A stretch of 43,869 bases of DNA from a bacterium (GTDB taxonomy: Bacteria; Armatimonadota; JACIXR01). Numbering within the stretch: the stretch's first letter is position 1; each line of letters opens with the position of its first letter. Position numbers and translations under genes: made by a program. The stretch covers positions 1 through 43,869 of the forward strand of contig JACIXQ010000011.1 of assembly GCA_014360465.1 (NCBI GenBank), given 5' to 3'. Shown here piece after piece: positions 7,401 through 16,122 of this stretch. The notes under the pieces are model-generated. The model was not told the DNA's origin. It saw nothing but the letters and a program-made list of their open reading frames with translations, and ran no database searches.

Positions 7401-8774
7401 ATGAATGTGAAAATTAACCTAAGCGAAAAGGAAATGCCCCATCAATGGTACAACATCGTTGCCGACCTTCCAACACCGCCACCTCCTCCTCTTGACCCGT
7501 CAACCGGCGCTCCAATGGACCCTTCGCTTCTCTTAAAGATTTTCCCTCGCTCCTTAATTGAACAGGAGGTCTCTACTGAACGATGGATAGAGATCCCGGA
7601 TGAATTGTGGGATGTTTACAGGCTATGGCGACCAACTCCCTTGATAAGGGCGAGGAATCTTGAAAAAGCATTGAAAACACCCGCCAGGATTTATTATAAA
7701 TGGGAAGGGGTTTCTCCCGCTGGAAGCCATAAACCCAATACCGCCGTCGCCCAGGCTTATTACAACAAGATTGAGGGAATAAAGCGACTTACCACAGAAA
7801 CCGGGGCAGGACAATGGGGCTCGGCGCTGGCTATGGGATGCAAATTTATGGGGATAGAATGCACCGTCTATATGGTCAAGGTCTCCTATCAGCAAAAGCC
7901 ATATAGAAGAATTTTGATGCAGCTATGGGGCGCAGATGTTTATGCTAGCCCCACAGATAGGACGGAATCAGGAAGGAAAATTCTGGAACAGGACCCCAAT
8001 AGTCCCGGTAGCCTCGGCATAGCGATAAGCGAGGCTGTTGAAGACGCCTTCAAACACGAGGATACCAATTATTCCTTGGGTTCCGTTCTTAACCATGTGC
8101 TTCTCCATCAAACGATAATCGGTCTTGAAGCAAGAAAGCAGTTCGAAATGATAGGCGAATGGCCAGATGTGGTAGTGGGTTGTATCGGTGGAGGTTCTAA
8201 TTTCGCCGGGCTTTCCTTCCCCTTCCTAATGGATAAGCTACAAGGTAAAAAGGACATCAGAGCTGTTGCAGTCGAGCCCACTGCATGTCCAAGCGTCACT
8301 AAAGGAATCTATACTTATGATTTCGGCGATGTGGCTGGCTTAACTCCCCTGCTCAAAATGTTCACTTTAGGACATTCTTTTATCCCCTCTCCAATCCACG
8401 CAGGTGGTCTTCGCTATCACGGTATGGCCCCCCTGGTGAGCCTGCTCTACAAAGAAGGAATCATTGAAGCGGTTGCTTATCCGCAAAAACCTGTGTTTGA
8501 AGCGGGTGTGTTATTTGCCCAAACGGAAGGCTATGTGCCAGCTCCTGAAACCGCCCATGCGATAAAATTTGTCGTGGATGAAGCTATAAGATGTCGCGAG
8601 GAAGGCAAAGAAGAAGTGATACTATTCAACGCTTCCGGACACGGACACTTTGATATGGCAGCATATGACGAATATATCTCTGGTAGGTTGGAGGATTATG
8701 TTTATCCCGAGGAAAAAGTTAAGGAAGCAGTTCGGGAGCTTGAGGAGTTCCTCAAAAGCATAGGGCAAAAATAG
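7401..8774 (+). CDS. trpB: Tryptophan synthase beta-like protein (TrpB2 type)
   Basis: This PLP enzyme of 457 residues converts indole and L-serine to tryptophan. The length and the Pro-rich N-terminal extension ([12 protein letters not shown]) mark the TrpB2 subfamily, which generally does not pair with TrpA. Lys111 in GSHKPNTA forms the PLP Schiff base, Glu133 in [10 protein letters not shown] is the catalytic acid, GGGSNFAG binds the PLP phosphate, and SGHGHFDM ends the core. No trpA or other trp gene is nearby, so salvage of indole or another beta-replacement is possible. ATG 7401 is preceded by AAAGGAGGA. It is the first gene of an operon, with nfnA 3 bases downstream. Confidence 0.93.
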   Translation: MNVKINLSEKEMPHQWYNIVADLPTPPPPPLDPSTGAPMDPSLLLKIFPRSLIEQEVSTERWIEIPDELWDVYRLWRPTPLIRARNLEKALKTPARIYYKWEGVSPAGSHKPNTAVAQAYYNKIEGIKRLTTETGAGQWGSALAMGCKFMGIECTVYMVKVSYQQKPYRRILMQLWGADVYASPTDRTESGRKILEQDPNSPGSLGIAISEAVEDAFKHEDTNYSLGSVLNHVLLHQTIIGLEARKQFEMIGEWPDVVVGCIGGGSNFAGLSFPFLMDKLQGKKDIRAVAVEPTACPSVTKGIYTYDFGDVAGLTPLLKMFTLGHSFIPSPIHAGGLRYHGMAPLVSLLYKEGIIEAVAYPQKPVFEAGVLFAQTEGYVPAPETAHAIKFVVDEAIRCREEGKEEVILFNASGHGHFDMAAYDEYISGRLEDYVYPEEKVKEAVRELEEFLKSIGQK

Positions 8775-8777
8775 TAA

Positions 8778-9602
8778 ATGGCGAAGATAACTCGCAAAGA
8801 ATTCCTCGCCCAAGACATCGTCCTTTTGGAAATAGAAGCAAAAAGAATAGCAAGTAATGCGCAGGTTGGACAATTCGTGGTCCTAATGCCCTACGAAACT
8901 TCCGAGCGCATCCCTATAAGCCTTCACAACTGGGACCAAATAAGAGGAACGATACAGATAGTTTTCCAAATCGTTGGCAGAACAACAAGCGAGTTATCCA
9001 CCCTTGATGTTGGTGATTATATTTATACATTGCTCGGTCCTCTTGGCAAACCTCTTGAACTTGCAGAATATGGCAAAGTGGTTTGCGTAGGGGGTGGATT
9101 GGGCATACCTCCGATATATAACATAGCAAAGGGATTGAAAGAAAAGGGCAACGAGGTCATATCAATCATTGGTGCCAGGACAGCATCCCTGCTTATCCTT
9201 GAAGAACTTATAAGAGAAGCATCCGATGAACTAATCACCTGCACGGATGATGGGTCCTATGGACGAAAAGGGTTCGTCACGGAAGCTCTACGAGATTTGT
9301 TGAATACAACTAAAATTGACCTCGTTATAGCGATAGGACCTGTCCCAATGATGGAAGCAGTGGCAAATCTAACCCGTCCGATGGGGATAAAGACCATCGT
9401 TTCTCTCAATCCGATTATGTTGGATGCCACGGGAATGTGCGGGGTATGTAGGGTGAAGGTAGGAGGACAAATCAAATTCGCCTGTGTAGATGGTCCCAAA
9501 TTTGACGGGCACGAAGTGGATTTCGCTGACCTTAGAAGACGTCTCGCAATGTATAAAGAGGAAGAGGCAAAAGCACTGGAAGAATGGAAGGCAAGGATAT
9601 AG
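8778..9602 (+). CDS. nfnA: NADH-dependent ferredoxin:NADP+ oxidoreductase subunit A (NfnA-like)
   Basis: NfnA is the FAD/[2Fe-2S] half of the electron-bifurcating NfnAB complex, which links NADH, NADPH and ferredoxin pools. The 274-residue product has an N-terminal flavin-binding barrel (QVGQFVVLMP, RIPISLH), a nucleotide-binding domain beginning VVCVGGGLGIPPIYN (101-115), and a C-terminal cluster site DATGMCGVC with Asp216, Cys221, Cys224 and Cys236 (FACVDGPKFDGHEV). The Asp ligand is typical of NfnA. Dihydroorotate dehydrogenase and sulfide dehydrogenase electron-transfer subunits share this fold, but the overlapping nfnB partner favours Nfn. There is no Shine-Dalgarno; translation probably continues from trpB2 three bases upstream. 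Confidence 0.88.
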   Translation: MAKITRKEFLAQDIVLLEIEAKRIASNAQVGQFVVLMPYETSERIPISLHNWDQIRGTIQIVFQIVGRTTSELSTLDVGDYIYTLLGPLGKPLELAEYGKVVCVGGGLGIPPIYNIAKGLKEKGNEVISIIGARTASLLILEELIREASDELITCTDDGSYGRKGFVTEALRDLLNTTKIDLVIAIGPVPMMEAVANLTRPMGIKTIVSLNPIMLDATGMCGVCRVKVGGQIKFACVDGPKFDGHEVDFADLRRRLAMYKEEEAKALEEWKARI

Positions 9603-10969
9603 AGAGAAGGATTCCAATCGGCGAACGTCCTCCAGAGGAAAGGATAAAAGACTTTGAGGAGGTATGCCTGGGATATACAAAAGAGGAAGCAATCGCCGAG
9701 GCAAAAAGATGCTTAACCTGCAGTAGACCGCTCTGTGTTGAGGGATGTCCTGTTGGCATAAATATTCCCGCTTTCATTTCTTATATCAAGGAGGGAAATT
9801 TCCCCCAGGCTCTGGAAGAAATAAAGAAGAAAAACCTTCTCCCTTCAATCTGTGGAAGGGTATGTCCAAGCGAATACCAATGCGAGAGCAAATGCGTTCT
9901 TGGGAAAATTGGCGCACCAATCGCGATAGGAGCTTTGGAAAGAGCAGCTTCCGATTATGGAGAAGAGAATCATTTATGCGAGGGGAATAGTCCTTCCCAT
10001 TCTGTGGGTAGAGTTGCAGTCATCGGCTCGGGTCCCGCAGGTTTAACCTGCGCTGCTGAATTGGCAAGAAGCAACATAGAGGTCGTTGTTTTTGAAGCTC
10101 TTCACGAATTCGGGGGAGTCCTTAGCTATGGTATTCCATCTTTCCGCCTACCCCGAAGAATCATTCAGAAACAAATAGAAACCTTAAAAGCGATGGGGGT
10201 TAAGTTGGAGAAAAATATCTTAGTAGGCAGAACCATTCCATTCCGCGACCTTTTGATGAAAGAGAAATTCCAAGCAGTCTTCATCGCAACAGGAGCAGGA
10301 TTACCCCAGCTTTTAGGCATCAACGGGGAAAATCTGGAGGGTGTATACTCGGCTAACGAATACTTGACAAGGGTCAATCTGATGCGAGCGGACCAATTTC
10401 CCCGATACGGAACACCGATAAAGAGAGGGAAAAGGGTTGCAGTGATTGGAGGAGGTAATGTTGCAATTGATGCTGCAAGAGTTGCTCTTCGCCTCTCGGC
10501 AGAGGAAGTATATATCGTATACAGAAGAACGGAAGAAGAGATGCCAGCAAGAAGGGTGGAAATTGAACACGCTAAAGAAGAAGGAATTAAGTTCCTCTAT
10601 CTTCTTTCGCCGATAGAGATAAAAGGAAATGGGGAGAAAGAACTTGTATGTAAGAGGATGGCTTTACTTGATGAGAGAGATGCCAGTGGGAGGAGAAAAG
10701 TTAGGGAAACAGAAGAAATTTTTAATCTTAAGGCCGATGTTATCATCATAGCCATCGGGCAAAAACCCAATCCCCTCATTCCTTCCCTTGAACCAACTCT
10801 GAGGAGGGGTAAGGAAGGAGAGATAATCGTTGATGAAGAAATGAGAACTTCCCTTGAAGCCGTCTGGGCGGGTGGCGATATCGCCTCGGGGGCAGCTACA
10901 GTGATAATGGCAATGGGTATGGCAAAAAAAGCTGCTGAGTCTATCAAGAGATATCTTGGTGTCACTTAG
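9584..10969 (+). CDS. nfnB: NADH-dependent ferredoxin:NADP+ oxidoreductase subunit B (NfnB/GltD-like)
   Basis: The 461-residue product is the large Nfn subunit, homologous to the glutamate synthase small subunit. Two [4Fe-4S] sites are visible: Cys43, 46, 51 and 55 (CLTCSRPLCVEGCP) and Cys90, 94, 100 and 104 (ICGRVCPSEYQCESKC). AVIGSGPAGLTCAAELA (about 145-161) binds FAD and AVIGGGNVAIDAAR binds the pyridine nucleotide; GGDIASGAATVIMAMGMAK closes the FAD site. It overlaps nfnA by 19 bases, so the two are made together as a complex. Alone it could be mistaken for a GltD or NADPH-glutamate synthase chain, but no glutamate synthase large subunit is present. Confidence 0.9.
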   Translation: MEGKDIERRIPIGERPPEERIKDFEEVCLGYTKEEAIAEAKRCLTCSRPLCVEGCPVGINIPAFISYIKEGNFPQALEEIKKKNLLPSICGRVCPSEYQCESKCVLGKIGAPIAIGALERAASDYGEENHLCEGNSPSHSVGRVAVIGSGPAGLTCAAELARSNIEVVVFEALHEFGGVLSYGIPSFRLPRRIIQKQIETLKAMGVKLEKNILVGRTIPFRDLLMKEKFQAVFIATGAGLPQLLGINGENLEGVYSANEYLTRVNLMRADQFPRYGTPIKRGKRVAVIGGGNVAIDAARVALRLSAEEVYIVYRRTEEEMPARRVEIEHAKEEGIKFLYLLSPIEIKGNGEKELVCKRMALLDERDASGRRKVRETEEIFNLKADVIIIAIGQKPNPLIPSLEPTLRRGKEGEIIVDEEMRTSLEAVWAGGDIASGAATVIMAMGMAKKAAESIKRYLGVT

Positions 10970-10982
10970 AAAGGAGGATGAA

Positions 10983-11420
10983 ATGACGGTTGAACAAATA
11001 ATGGAAAGAAATTTCTGCACGGTGAAAAAAAATAATACTCTCCTACAAACTCTGGATGCTATGGAAGAATGCGGACTTGAGGGCTTGCCAGTCGTGGATG
11101 ATGAAGGCAAAGTAATAGGATTCATCACCCAGGGAGACATCGTCAGGTCTCTTCTTTTGACTTATGAGGAATTAGTCCAGGAGGAGGGATTGCACATAGA
11201 AGGAGTAGAAAGAAAAGCTTCTGTAGCTCTTAGCTTGAAGAGAGTGGAAGAAGCTATGAGCTCTCCTCCCCTCGTGGTTCGGGTAGGCACACCCTTGATG
11301 AGGGTTTTATCCCTAATAGCTATAAAGCGAGTTGAGTGCCTTCCCGTCGTGGATAAAGAAGGAAAGATTTTAGGAATTGTCCGAAGAAAAAATGTCTTGA
11401 AAGCATTAAAGGGTGTTTGA
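10983..11420 (+). CDS. Two-CBS-domain protein
   Basis: The 145-residue product consists of a tandem CBS pair and nothing else. The first repeat (about 1-58) contains GLPVVDDEGKVIGFITQGDI; the second (about 83-145) contains CLPVVDKEGKILGIVRRKNV. Such pairs bind adenosyl ligands such as AMP, ATP or SAM and act as energy or cofactor sensors. The start is ATG 10983, five bases after AAAGGAGG; upstream in-frame codons within the end of nfnB are unlikely. Its operon place between nfnB and purE suggests sensing of adenine nucleotide state, but the partner is unknown. Confidence 0.85.
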   Translation: MTVEQIMERNFCTVKKNNTLLQTLDAMEECGLEGLPVVDDEGKVIGFITQGDIVRSLLLTYEELVQEEGLHIEGVERKASVALSLKRVEEAMSSPPLVVRVGTPLMRVLSLIAIKRVECLPVVDKEGKILGIVRRKNVLKALKGV

Positions 11421-11422
11421 AA

Positions 11423-11917
11423 ATGGCAAAAAACGGTAAAGTTTTGATCCTAATTGGTTCTAAATCGGATTGGGAGGTTATGAAGGAGGCAAAAACAATC
11501 CTTGAAGAAGCGGGAGTAGAGGTATTATTGAGCATCGCCTCCGCCCATCGCACACCAAAGAGGGTGCAAAGCTTCTGCGAGAGATGCGAAGAAGGTGAGT
11601 TCGACCTCGTTATCTGCGGGGCAGGAATGGCTGCCCACCTGGCTGGCGTTGTTGCTTCCCATACCCTCCTCCCAGTTATCGGAGTTCCTTTGGGAACTGG
11701 CGGTCTTTTAGGTCTCGACGCTCTGCTTTCCACAGTTCAAATGCCACCTGGTGTTCCCGTTGCAACTGTTGGCATAAACTCCGCAAAAAACGCCGCTTTC
11801 CTCGCTCTCCGAATTCTATCTCTTAAGTATCCACAATTGCGAGACTTCCTGATCGCTCATAGAGAAAAAACGGCTCGCGAAGTTGAGACATCAGCTGAAG
11901 AGATAGAAGGAAAATAG
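11423..11917 (+). CDS. purE: N5-carboxyaminoimidazole ribonucleotide mutase
   Basis: PurE rearranges N5-CAIR to 4-carboxy-AIR in purine synthesis. The 164-residue product has the nucleotide-binding GSKSDW near residue 14, SAHRTP near 42 with the catalytic His, and GAGMAAHLAGV. The segment GLDALLSTVQMPPGVPVATV is typical of class I PurE, which needs PurK to make N5-CAIR; purK is not in the window. ATG 11423 is chosen; an in-frame TTG at 11417 overlaps the stop of the CBS gene and is an alternative. It is the last gene of the trpB2 operon. Confidence 0.93.
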   Translation: MAKNGKVLILIGSKSDWEVMKEAKTILEEAGVEVLLSIASAHRTPKRVQSFCERCEEGEFDLVICGAGMAAHLAGVVASHTLLPVIGVPLGTGGLLGLDALLSTVQMPPGVPVATVGINSAKNAAFLALRILSLKYPQLRDFLIAHREKTAREVETSAEEIEGK

Positions 11918-12083
11918 CGGTTTTGGGTTGATTAATCCTATCCTTATTAACCGCAGGGCAAACATAATTTCGCTTTATTTTAATAATCTTACCACTGATA
12001 AATTATATTTTGGGAAGCTGGAACATTTCCCATAAACCTCACTACATCATCATTACCTTATAGCTTTCTCTCTATTATTACTG

Positions 12084-12098
12084 CTTACTCTGAGTAAG
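12084..12098. repeat. 15-base perfect palindrome
   Basis: CTTACTC and GAGTAAG flank a single T. The palindrome lies inside the inverted-repeat-bounded segment, nearer its left end. It could be a protein-binding site or chance in AT-rich DNA. Confidence 0.3.
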
Positions 12099-12235
12099 GA
12101 AACTTGATGAGTAGCAAAAGGATAACTCTTGCTTTTGAGATTTTCCCTTCACCAACTATTTCTACATATTATCAATTTACCAACAGAATCCTGAAAATAG
12201 AAGGATTACCCATTTTATTTAAAGAGAAGCATTAA

Positions 12236-12319
12236 AAGAAATCGCTATATTTTCAAAATCTTGGAGGCGCATATTTACAAGCGGGAGTAAGAGATTCTGT
12301 AGAGAAGCATTTCCGTTAA
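12236..12319 (+). pseudogene. Possible TPR-motif coding remnant
   Basis: One frame between two stop codons reads YFQNLGGAYLQAG then VRDSVEKHFR. This follows the tetratricopeptide pattern (aromatic, Asn-Leu-Gly, Ala-Tyr, Gly, then Glu-x-His-Phe). It is 27 codons with no start codon, so it cannot be a working gene. It may be the relic of a decayed TPR protein or chance. Confidence 0.2.
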
Positions 12320-12401
12320 TACCGAATACGATATCAAATATCAAACAAGAAAGTGATTATTTCCTACTACAAACACGATTCTTAAAATAAAGCGAAAGAA
12401 A

Positions 12402-14258
12402 TCATTTATCCAATAAATCCCTGGCAATATTGAATATTCCTTGGGGTGTCAAACCGACGAGCTGAAGAAGTTCGGACCTTTTTCCATGCTCTATAAAACC
12501 ATTTAAGCCGACAATCTTTATCCTAACATCTCTAAGCCCCTTTTCGTGAAGGAAGCGGGCTATTTGAGTTCCAAATCCTCCAGTGATTATTCCTTCCTCA
12601 ACGATAAGAACCCGCTTTGTCTCAGCAGAGTAGGAAAATATTAGTTCCTCATCAAAGGGTTTAAGAAAGCGGGGATTAATTATCGCTACATCTATTCCCT
12701 CTCGTGCCAACATCTCGCTGGCTTCCTTCGCAATATTGACCATCGTTCCTACAGCCACTATGCAGAGGTCTCTTCCTTCTCTTACAATTTCCCCTTTTCC
12801 AATTTGTAGGATTTCAGGATTGTCAAATGGTACGCCTATCCCCCTTTCTCTTGGGTAGCGAATAGCAAATGGCATATTGGATTGAAGAGCAGTCTTAAGA
12901 AGGGAGGCTAATTCCCACTCGTTGGAGGGAGCAGATACGATTAAATTGGGAATGGGGAGAAGATAGGCAATATCAAATAGCCCATGATGAGTGGCACCAT
13001 CTTCTCCTACTAAACCCGCTCTGTCTAATGAGAAAACAACGGGAAGATTCTGAAGGCAGACATCGTGGATTATCATATCATAGGCTCTTTGGAGAAAAGT
13101 AGAATAAATCGCCACAACTGGCTGGAAACCCCTACAAGCCAAGCCAGCAGCAAATGTTACCGCACACCCCTCTCCCATTCCCACATCAAAGAAGCGTTCA
13201 GGGAATTTTTGCGCGAATAAGGAAAGCCCTGTGCCCAGAGGCATAGCAGCGGTAATGGCGATTATTTTCTCGTTACACTCAGCGAGACTAACGAGGGTAC
13301 GGGCAAAGACATCTGTATAGGTAAGGGGAAACTCTTGCCCCTCCACCGCTCCAGTTTCAAGGTCAAAGGGAGGAACACCATGGAATCTCTCCGGGTTTCT
13401 CTCGGCTGGCGGGTACCCTTTACCTTTTTTCGTGAGTATATGGACGATGGCGGGTCCATCAACATTCTTTGCTCTCTTCAAAATCTCTATTAAAGCTTCT
13501 ATGTTATGTCCATCTATTGGTCCCAGATAGGTGAAGCCAAGCTCCTCAAATAGCATTCCTGGAACGAATAAATGCTTAATCGCTTCCTTTACCCGCTGAA
13601 TTGTCTCCCAAAGTGGCAAGCCGAGAGGAATTCGCTTCAAGATAAACTCCAAATCTTCCTTTATCTTTAAGTAGCTTGGTTCTGTCCGCATGCGAGATAG
13701 ATATTCCGATATTGCACCTATACTCCTGCTAATGGACATCTCATTATCATTCAGCACGACGATTATCTTCTTCTTTAGATGCCCAATATTGTTAAGAGCT
13801 TCCCAACTTAATCCACCAGTAAGAGCCCCATCCCCTACTATAGCAACAATTTCGTGCTTTTCCTTTTTTAAATCCCTGGCTACAGCGAAGCCAAGCGCAG
13901 CAGCCAAAGCGGTAGAAGCATGCCCTGCACCGAATACATCGTGTTCGCTTTCTGAACGTTTAAGGAAACCCGAAATGCCGCCCAATTGGCGCAGGGTTTC
14001 AAATTTTTCGGTTCTTCCAGTAAGCAATTTATGAGCATACGCTTGGTGCCCTACATCAAAAATTAACTTATCTTTGGGGGAATCGAAAACATAGTGAAGC
14101 GCTATTATAAGTTCTACCGCTCCCAAGCTCGGCGCTAAGTGTCCTCCATTTTTTGCCACAACTTCAAGTATCTTCCCCCTAATCTCCTCACTTAACCTAT
14201 AGAGGTCAATTAGAGATAGATTCTTAATATCTCTTGGTGATTTTATTTTCTCTAACAT
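12402..14258 (-). CDS. dxs: 1-deoxy-D-xylulose-5-phosphate synthase
   Basis: Dxs joins pyruvate and glyceraldehyde 3-phosphate in the first, rate-setting step of the MEP isoprenoid pathway, using thiamine diphosphate and Mg. The product (618 residues from ATG 14258) has GGHLAPSLG near 40, DVGHQAYAHK, GAGHASTALAAALG, the thiamine/Mg motif GDGALTGG with LNNIGH, and in the pyrimidine domain VGMGEGCAVTFAAGLA and DRAGLVGEDGATHHG. The C-terminal transketolase domain is complete. A TTG one codon upstream is the alternative start. It begins 8 bases after the CsgG-like gene without a clear Shine-Dalgarno, so coupled translation is likely. ispH and a prenyl synthase lie further on in this window. Confidence 0.96.
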   Translation of the reverse strand: MLEKIKSPRDIKNLSLIDLYRLSEEIRGKILEVVAKNGGHLAPSLGAVELIIALHYVFDSPKDKLIFDVGHQAYAHKLLTGRTEKFETLRQLGGISGFLKRSESEHDVFGAGHASTALAAALGFAVARDLKKEKHEIVAIVGDGALTGGLSWEALNNIGHLKKKIIVVLNDNEMSISRSIGAISEYLSRMRTEPSYLKIKEDLEFILKRIPLGLPLWETIQRVKEAIKHLFVPGMLFEELGFTYLGPIDGHNIEALIEILKRAKNVDGPAIVHILTKKGKGYPPAERNPERFHGVPPFDLETGAVEGQEFPLTYTDVFARTLVSLAECNEKIIAITAAMPLGTGLSLFAQKFPERFFDVGMGEGCAVTFAAGLACRGFQPVVAIYSTFLQRAYDMIIHDVCLQNLPVVFSLDRAGLVGEDGATHHGLFDIAYLLPIPNLIVSAPSNEWELASLLKTALQSNMPFAIRYPRERGIGVPFDNPEILQIGKGEIVREGRDLCIVAVGTMVNIAKEASEMLAREGIDVAIINPRFLKPFDEELIFSYSAETKRVLIVEEGIITGGFGTQIARFLHEKGLRDVRIKIVGLNGFIEHGKRSELLQLVGLTPQGIFNIARDLLDK

Positions 14259-14266
14259 CAATCTAA

Positions 14267-15193
14267 TCAGCGACTATTTTTTTCAGAACCAATAGAAGCA
14301 TAATCGCCTTGCCTAATACTCACGGTTTCGGATATTATCTCGCCCTTCGCCTTATCCTCACGGACTTCCACAATCCTTATCTCCCCAATCTTCTCCTTAT
14401 CCATCCAAACGATGTTTCCCTCCTCATCCTTTATTGGTTTAACCCTGTAAACACCAAGAACCATACCCTCCTTAATTCCTGAAGCAATACCGATATCCAG
14501 AATAACTACTTTTCTATCACGGGCTATGATTTTCCCCTCGGGAGTAAATAGGAAAGAAAATTTCCTTATCGCATTTTCAACGGCTTTGCGGGTAGCCTTG
14601 GAAAATGCGCTTTGCTCCCATTCCTTTGATTCCGTCCCTACTCCTCCGATCCACTTATTCAAATCCGTTCCCACAGCGAGAGAGAAACTGCTCTGCTTTT
14701 CCTCGCCTTCACCTGTATCAGCAAAGAATATCCTGCCGGTGCTAACATCTATGATACGGTAATCAAATTTTATCCGAGCGATGCTAACCTTTCTGGCGCC
14801 TCCGCCGAAGAGGTTTCGTAAAAAGCCCAGTATGCCTCCTTTCTTCTCCTCCCTAATCCCGAATTCCGTGATTGTTCCCGTGAGGATATAATCAACTCCC
14901 AAAAGTTTGCCCATAGCCACAGCGGAAGAAGGGTCTACCATACCGCCGTGTTGGAGCTTCAATTCCTCCATAACTGCCTCTATTTTGCTTCTCTCAATGA
15001 CATCAAATGCCCCCATCCTAACTAACGCTGTGGTAAACATCTCGCCAACTATCTTGCCCAAATTAACCGTGCCCACCATTTGGCTATCGAATGGAACAAC
15101 CGCGATTCGTTTTTTCACATTCCCCGTAGTTTCCTGAGAAAATGTGAGAGAGATGAATAACAACATAAAGAGAAACAAGCCAATTTTCCTCAC
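14267..15193 (-). CDS. CsgG/LpoB-type secreted protein with FlgT-like C-terminal domain
   Basis: The 308-residue product starts with a signal peptide (MRKIGLFLFMLLFISLTFSQ) lacking a lipobox Cys. Residues about 28-215 resemble CsgG-family domains: RIAVVPFDSQ, a segment VIERSKIEAVMEELKLQHGG, then GVDYILTGTITEF. Residues about 225-308 resemble the FlgT C-terminal domain: KVVILDIGIASGIKEGMVLG and GEIRIVEVREDKAKGEIIS ending in GDYASIG. Family members sit at or near the outer membrane and serve as pores or assembly factors. The start is GTG 15193 in a GTGA overlap with the preceding gene. Its precise role is unknown. Confidence 0.7.
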   Translation of the reverse strand: MRKIGLFLFMLLFISLTFSQETTGNVKKRIAVVPFDSQMVGTVNLGKIVGEMFTTALVRMGAFDVIERSKIEAVMEELKLQHGGMVDPSSAVAMGKLLGVDYILTGTITEFGIREEKKGGILGFLRNLFGGGARKVSIARIKFDYRIIDVSTGRIFFADTGEGEEKQSSFSLAVGTDLNKWIGGVGTESKEWEQSAFSKATRKAVENAIRKFSFLFTPEGKIIARDRKVVILDIGIASGIKEGMVLGVYRVKPIKDEEGNIVWMDKEKIGEIRIVEVREDKAKGEIISETVSIRQGDYASIGSEKNSR

Positions 15194-15774
15194 CTATTTT
15201 TCACCTCCATCTCCACCGTTGATTTTGAGCATTTATATCTTCCTTTTTCATCGGAAATAGCCACTATAAAATCTATTTTTTCTCGCTTGTATTTATCCCT
15301 CAATTTGAAAGTTATTGGACGCCCACAAGCGCCCGCAGGGAGTTCAACTTTTCCTTCAACCTTATGCAGCAGGAAACCATCTTTATCTACTATAAAAGCA
15401 ACCCACTTCCCCCTTAATGGCTCATTGCTATAATTACAGGGAGAAAAAGTGAAAATCAGTTCCCCACCCTTCTCATCTATGCTTAAGGAATCCAATTGTA
15501 TTTTGGTAGATTTCTCCTCCTTTAAAGCATTCTTCACCGATTCTTTCAAGTAATTTTTGAATTTTGCATCCCACTTTGGCTTCCCGAAAAATTTACCGTT
15601 AATAGAAAGATAACTATGAGTATAATTTTTATAAATAACGATATTTAAAGAAGTATTGGGGAAACTTCTTCTCAAATAAGAAACAACATCCTTGGGCTTT
15701 GAAGTTGCTACTTCTATGAGAGGTGCAGGTAGAAGAACGGTGGAAAAAAGCAAACAAAGTAAGATTCGTCTCAC
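15190..15774 (-). CDS. Secreted protein of unknown function
   Basis: I do not recognise a family. The 194-residue product has a signal peptide (MRRILLCLLFSTVLLPAPL) and a mature part that alternates beta-strand-like stretches with charged loops. Three Cys occur in the second half (SPCNYSN, GACGRP, YKCSKS), which could form a disulfide in the periplasm. The region from about 95 to 194 looks like one beta-sandwich domain. The start is GTG 15774 within the stop of the zinc-ribbon gene, and its own stop overlaps the CsgG-like start, so it is made with both. Confidence 0.6.
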   Translation of the reverse strand: MRRILLCLLFSTVLLPAPLIEVATSKPKDVVSYLRRSFPNTSLNIVIYKNYTHSYLSINGKFFGKPKWDAKFKNYLKESVKNALKEEKSTKIQLDSLSIDEKGGELIFTFSPCNYSNEPLRGKWVAFIVDKDGFLLHKVEGKVELPAGACGRPITFKLRDKYKREKIDFIVAISDEKGRYKCSKSTVEMEVKNR

Positions 15775-16097
15775 TTAACCAACTCCTTCAGCCAATTCCT
15801 GCTCCTTTCGAGATTAAGGTGAAAATCCAATACCTCATCAGGAGTTATCTTGCCCATCTCTCTAAATTTCACAATCTCCTGGGGGGTTAGTTCACCTTTC
15901 TGGTAATTCAGCAGGGAAGCATTCCAACGGTTTTCGCTAATCATATGTTCACCCACCCTCTTGCAACGAGGACACTTGTATTTTATCGCGACGAAGCTTT
16001 GACCAAATAGACGATAATGGAAGGATATCTGAAGGATATTTTTTTGTGATATCCTCCTTCCACAAGCACTACAGCGAATAACTAAACGTGTTGGCAA
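15771..16097 (-). CDS. Small zinc-ribbon protein
   Basis: The 108-residue product has two Cys pairs, CSACG near residue 9 and CPRCK near 42, spaced as a four-cysteine zinc ribbon. A Lys/Glu-rich helical tail of about 50 residues follows, with a TPQEIVKFREMG segment. Zinc ribbons of this kind bind nucleic acid or protein; the partner is not known. I start at TTG 16097, which is 7 bases after GGAGG; the in-frame GTG at 16106 overlaps that GGAGG and is unlikely. Genes on both sides overlap or follow closely. Confidence 0.65.
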   Translation of the reverse strand: MPTRLVIRCSACGRRISQKNILQISFHYRLFGQSFVAIKYKCPRCKRVGEHMISENRWNASLLNYQKGELTPQEIVKFREMGKITPDEVLDFHLNLERSRNWLKELVK

Positions 16098-16122
16098 ACT
16101 ATTCACCTCCGTTCAATAAATA

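Larger units (their letters stand above)
11968..12397. repeat. Inverted repeat pair bounding a 430-base segment
   Basis: TTTCGCTTTATTTTAA at 11968-11983 is the exact reverse complement of 12382-12397 (16 of 16). Extending inward, 11968-11990 matches 12375-12397 at 21 of 23 positions. In each case the repeat reads in the sense direction of the gene that ends beside it (51 bases after purE, 5 bases after dxs). It may be the ends of a small non-coding mobile element, or a shared 3' processing or termination signal. No target duplication is evident. Confidence 0.5.
11918..12401. other. Gene-free convergent interval between purE and dxs
   Basis: This AT-rich interval of 484 bases holds no convincing gene on either strand. 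What it does hold is listed separately: a pair of inverted repeats near its two edges, a central 15-base palindrome, and a short stretch resembling a TPR motif. No clear hairpin plus T-run terminator was seen for either converging gene. Confidence 0.6.

Noticed and set aside
11918-11953. Inverted CGGTT/AACCG after purE as a terminator
   Set aside because: The arms are only five pairs around a 26-base loop and no T-run follows.
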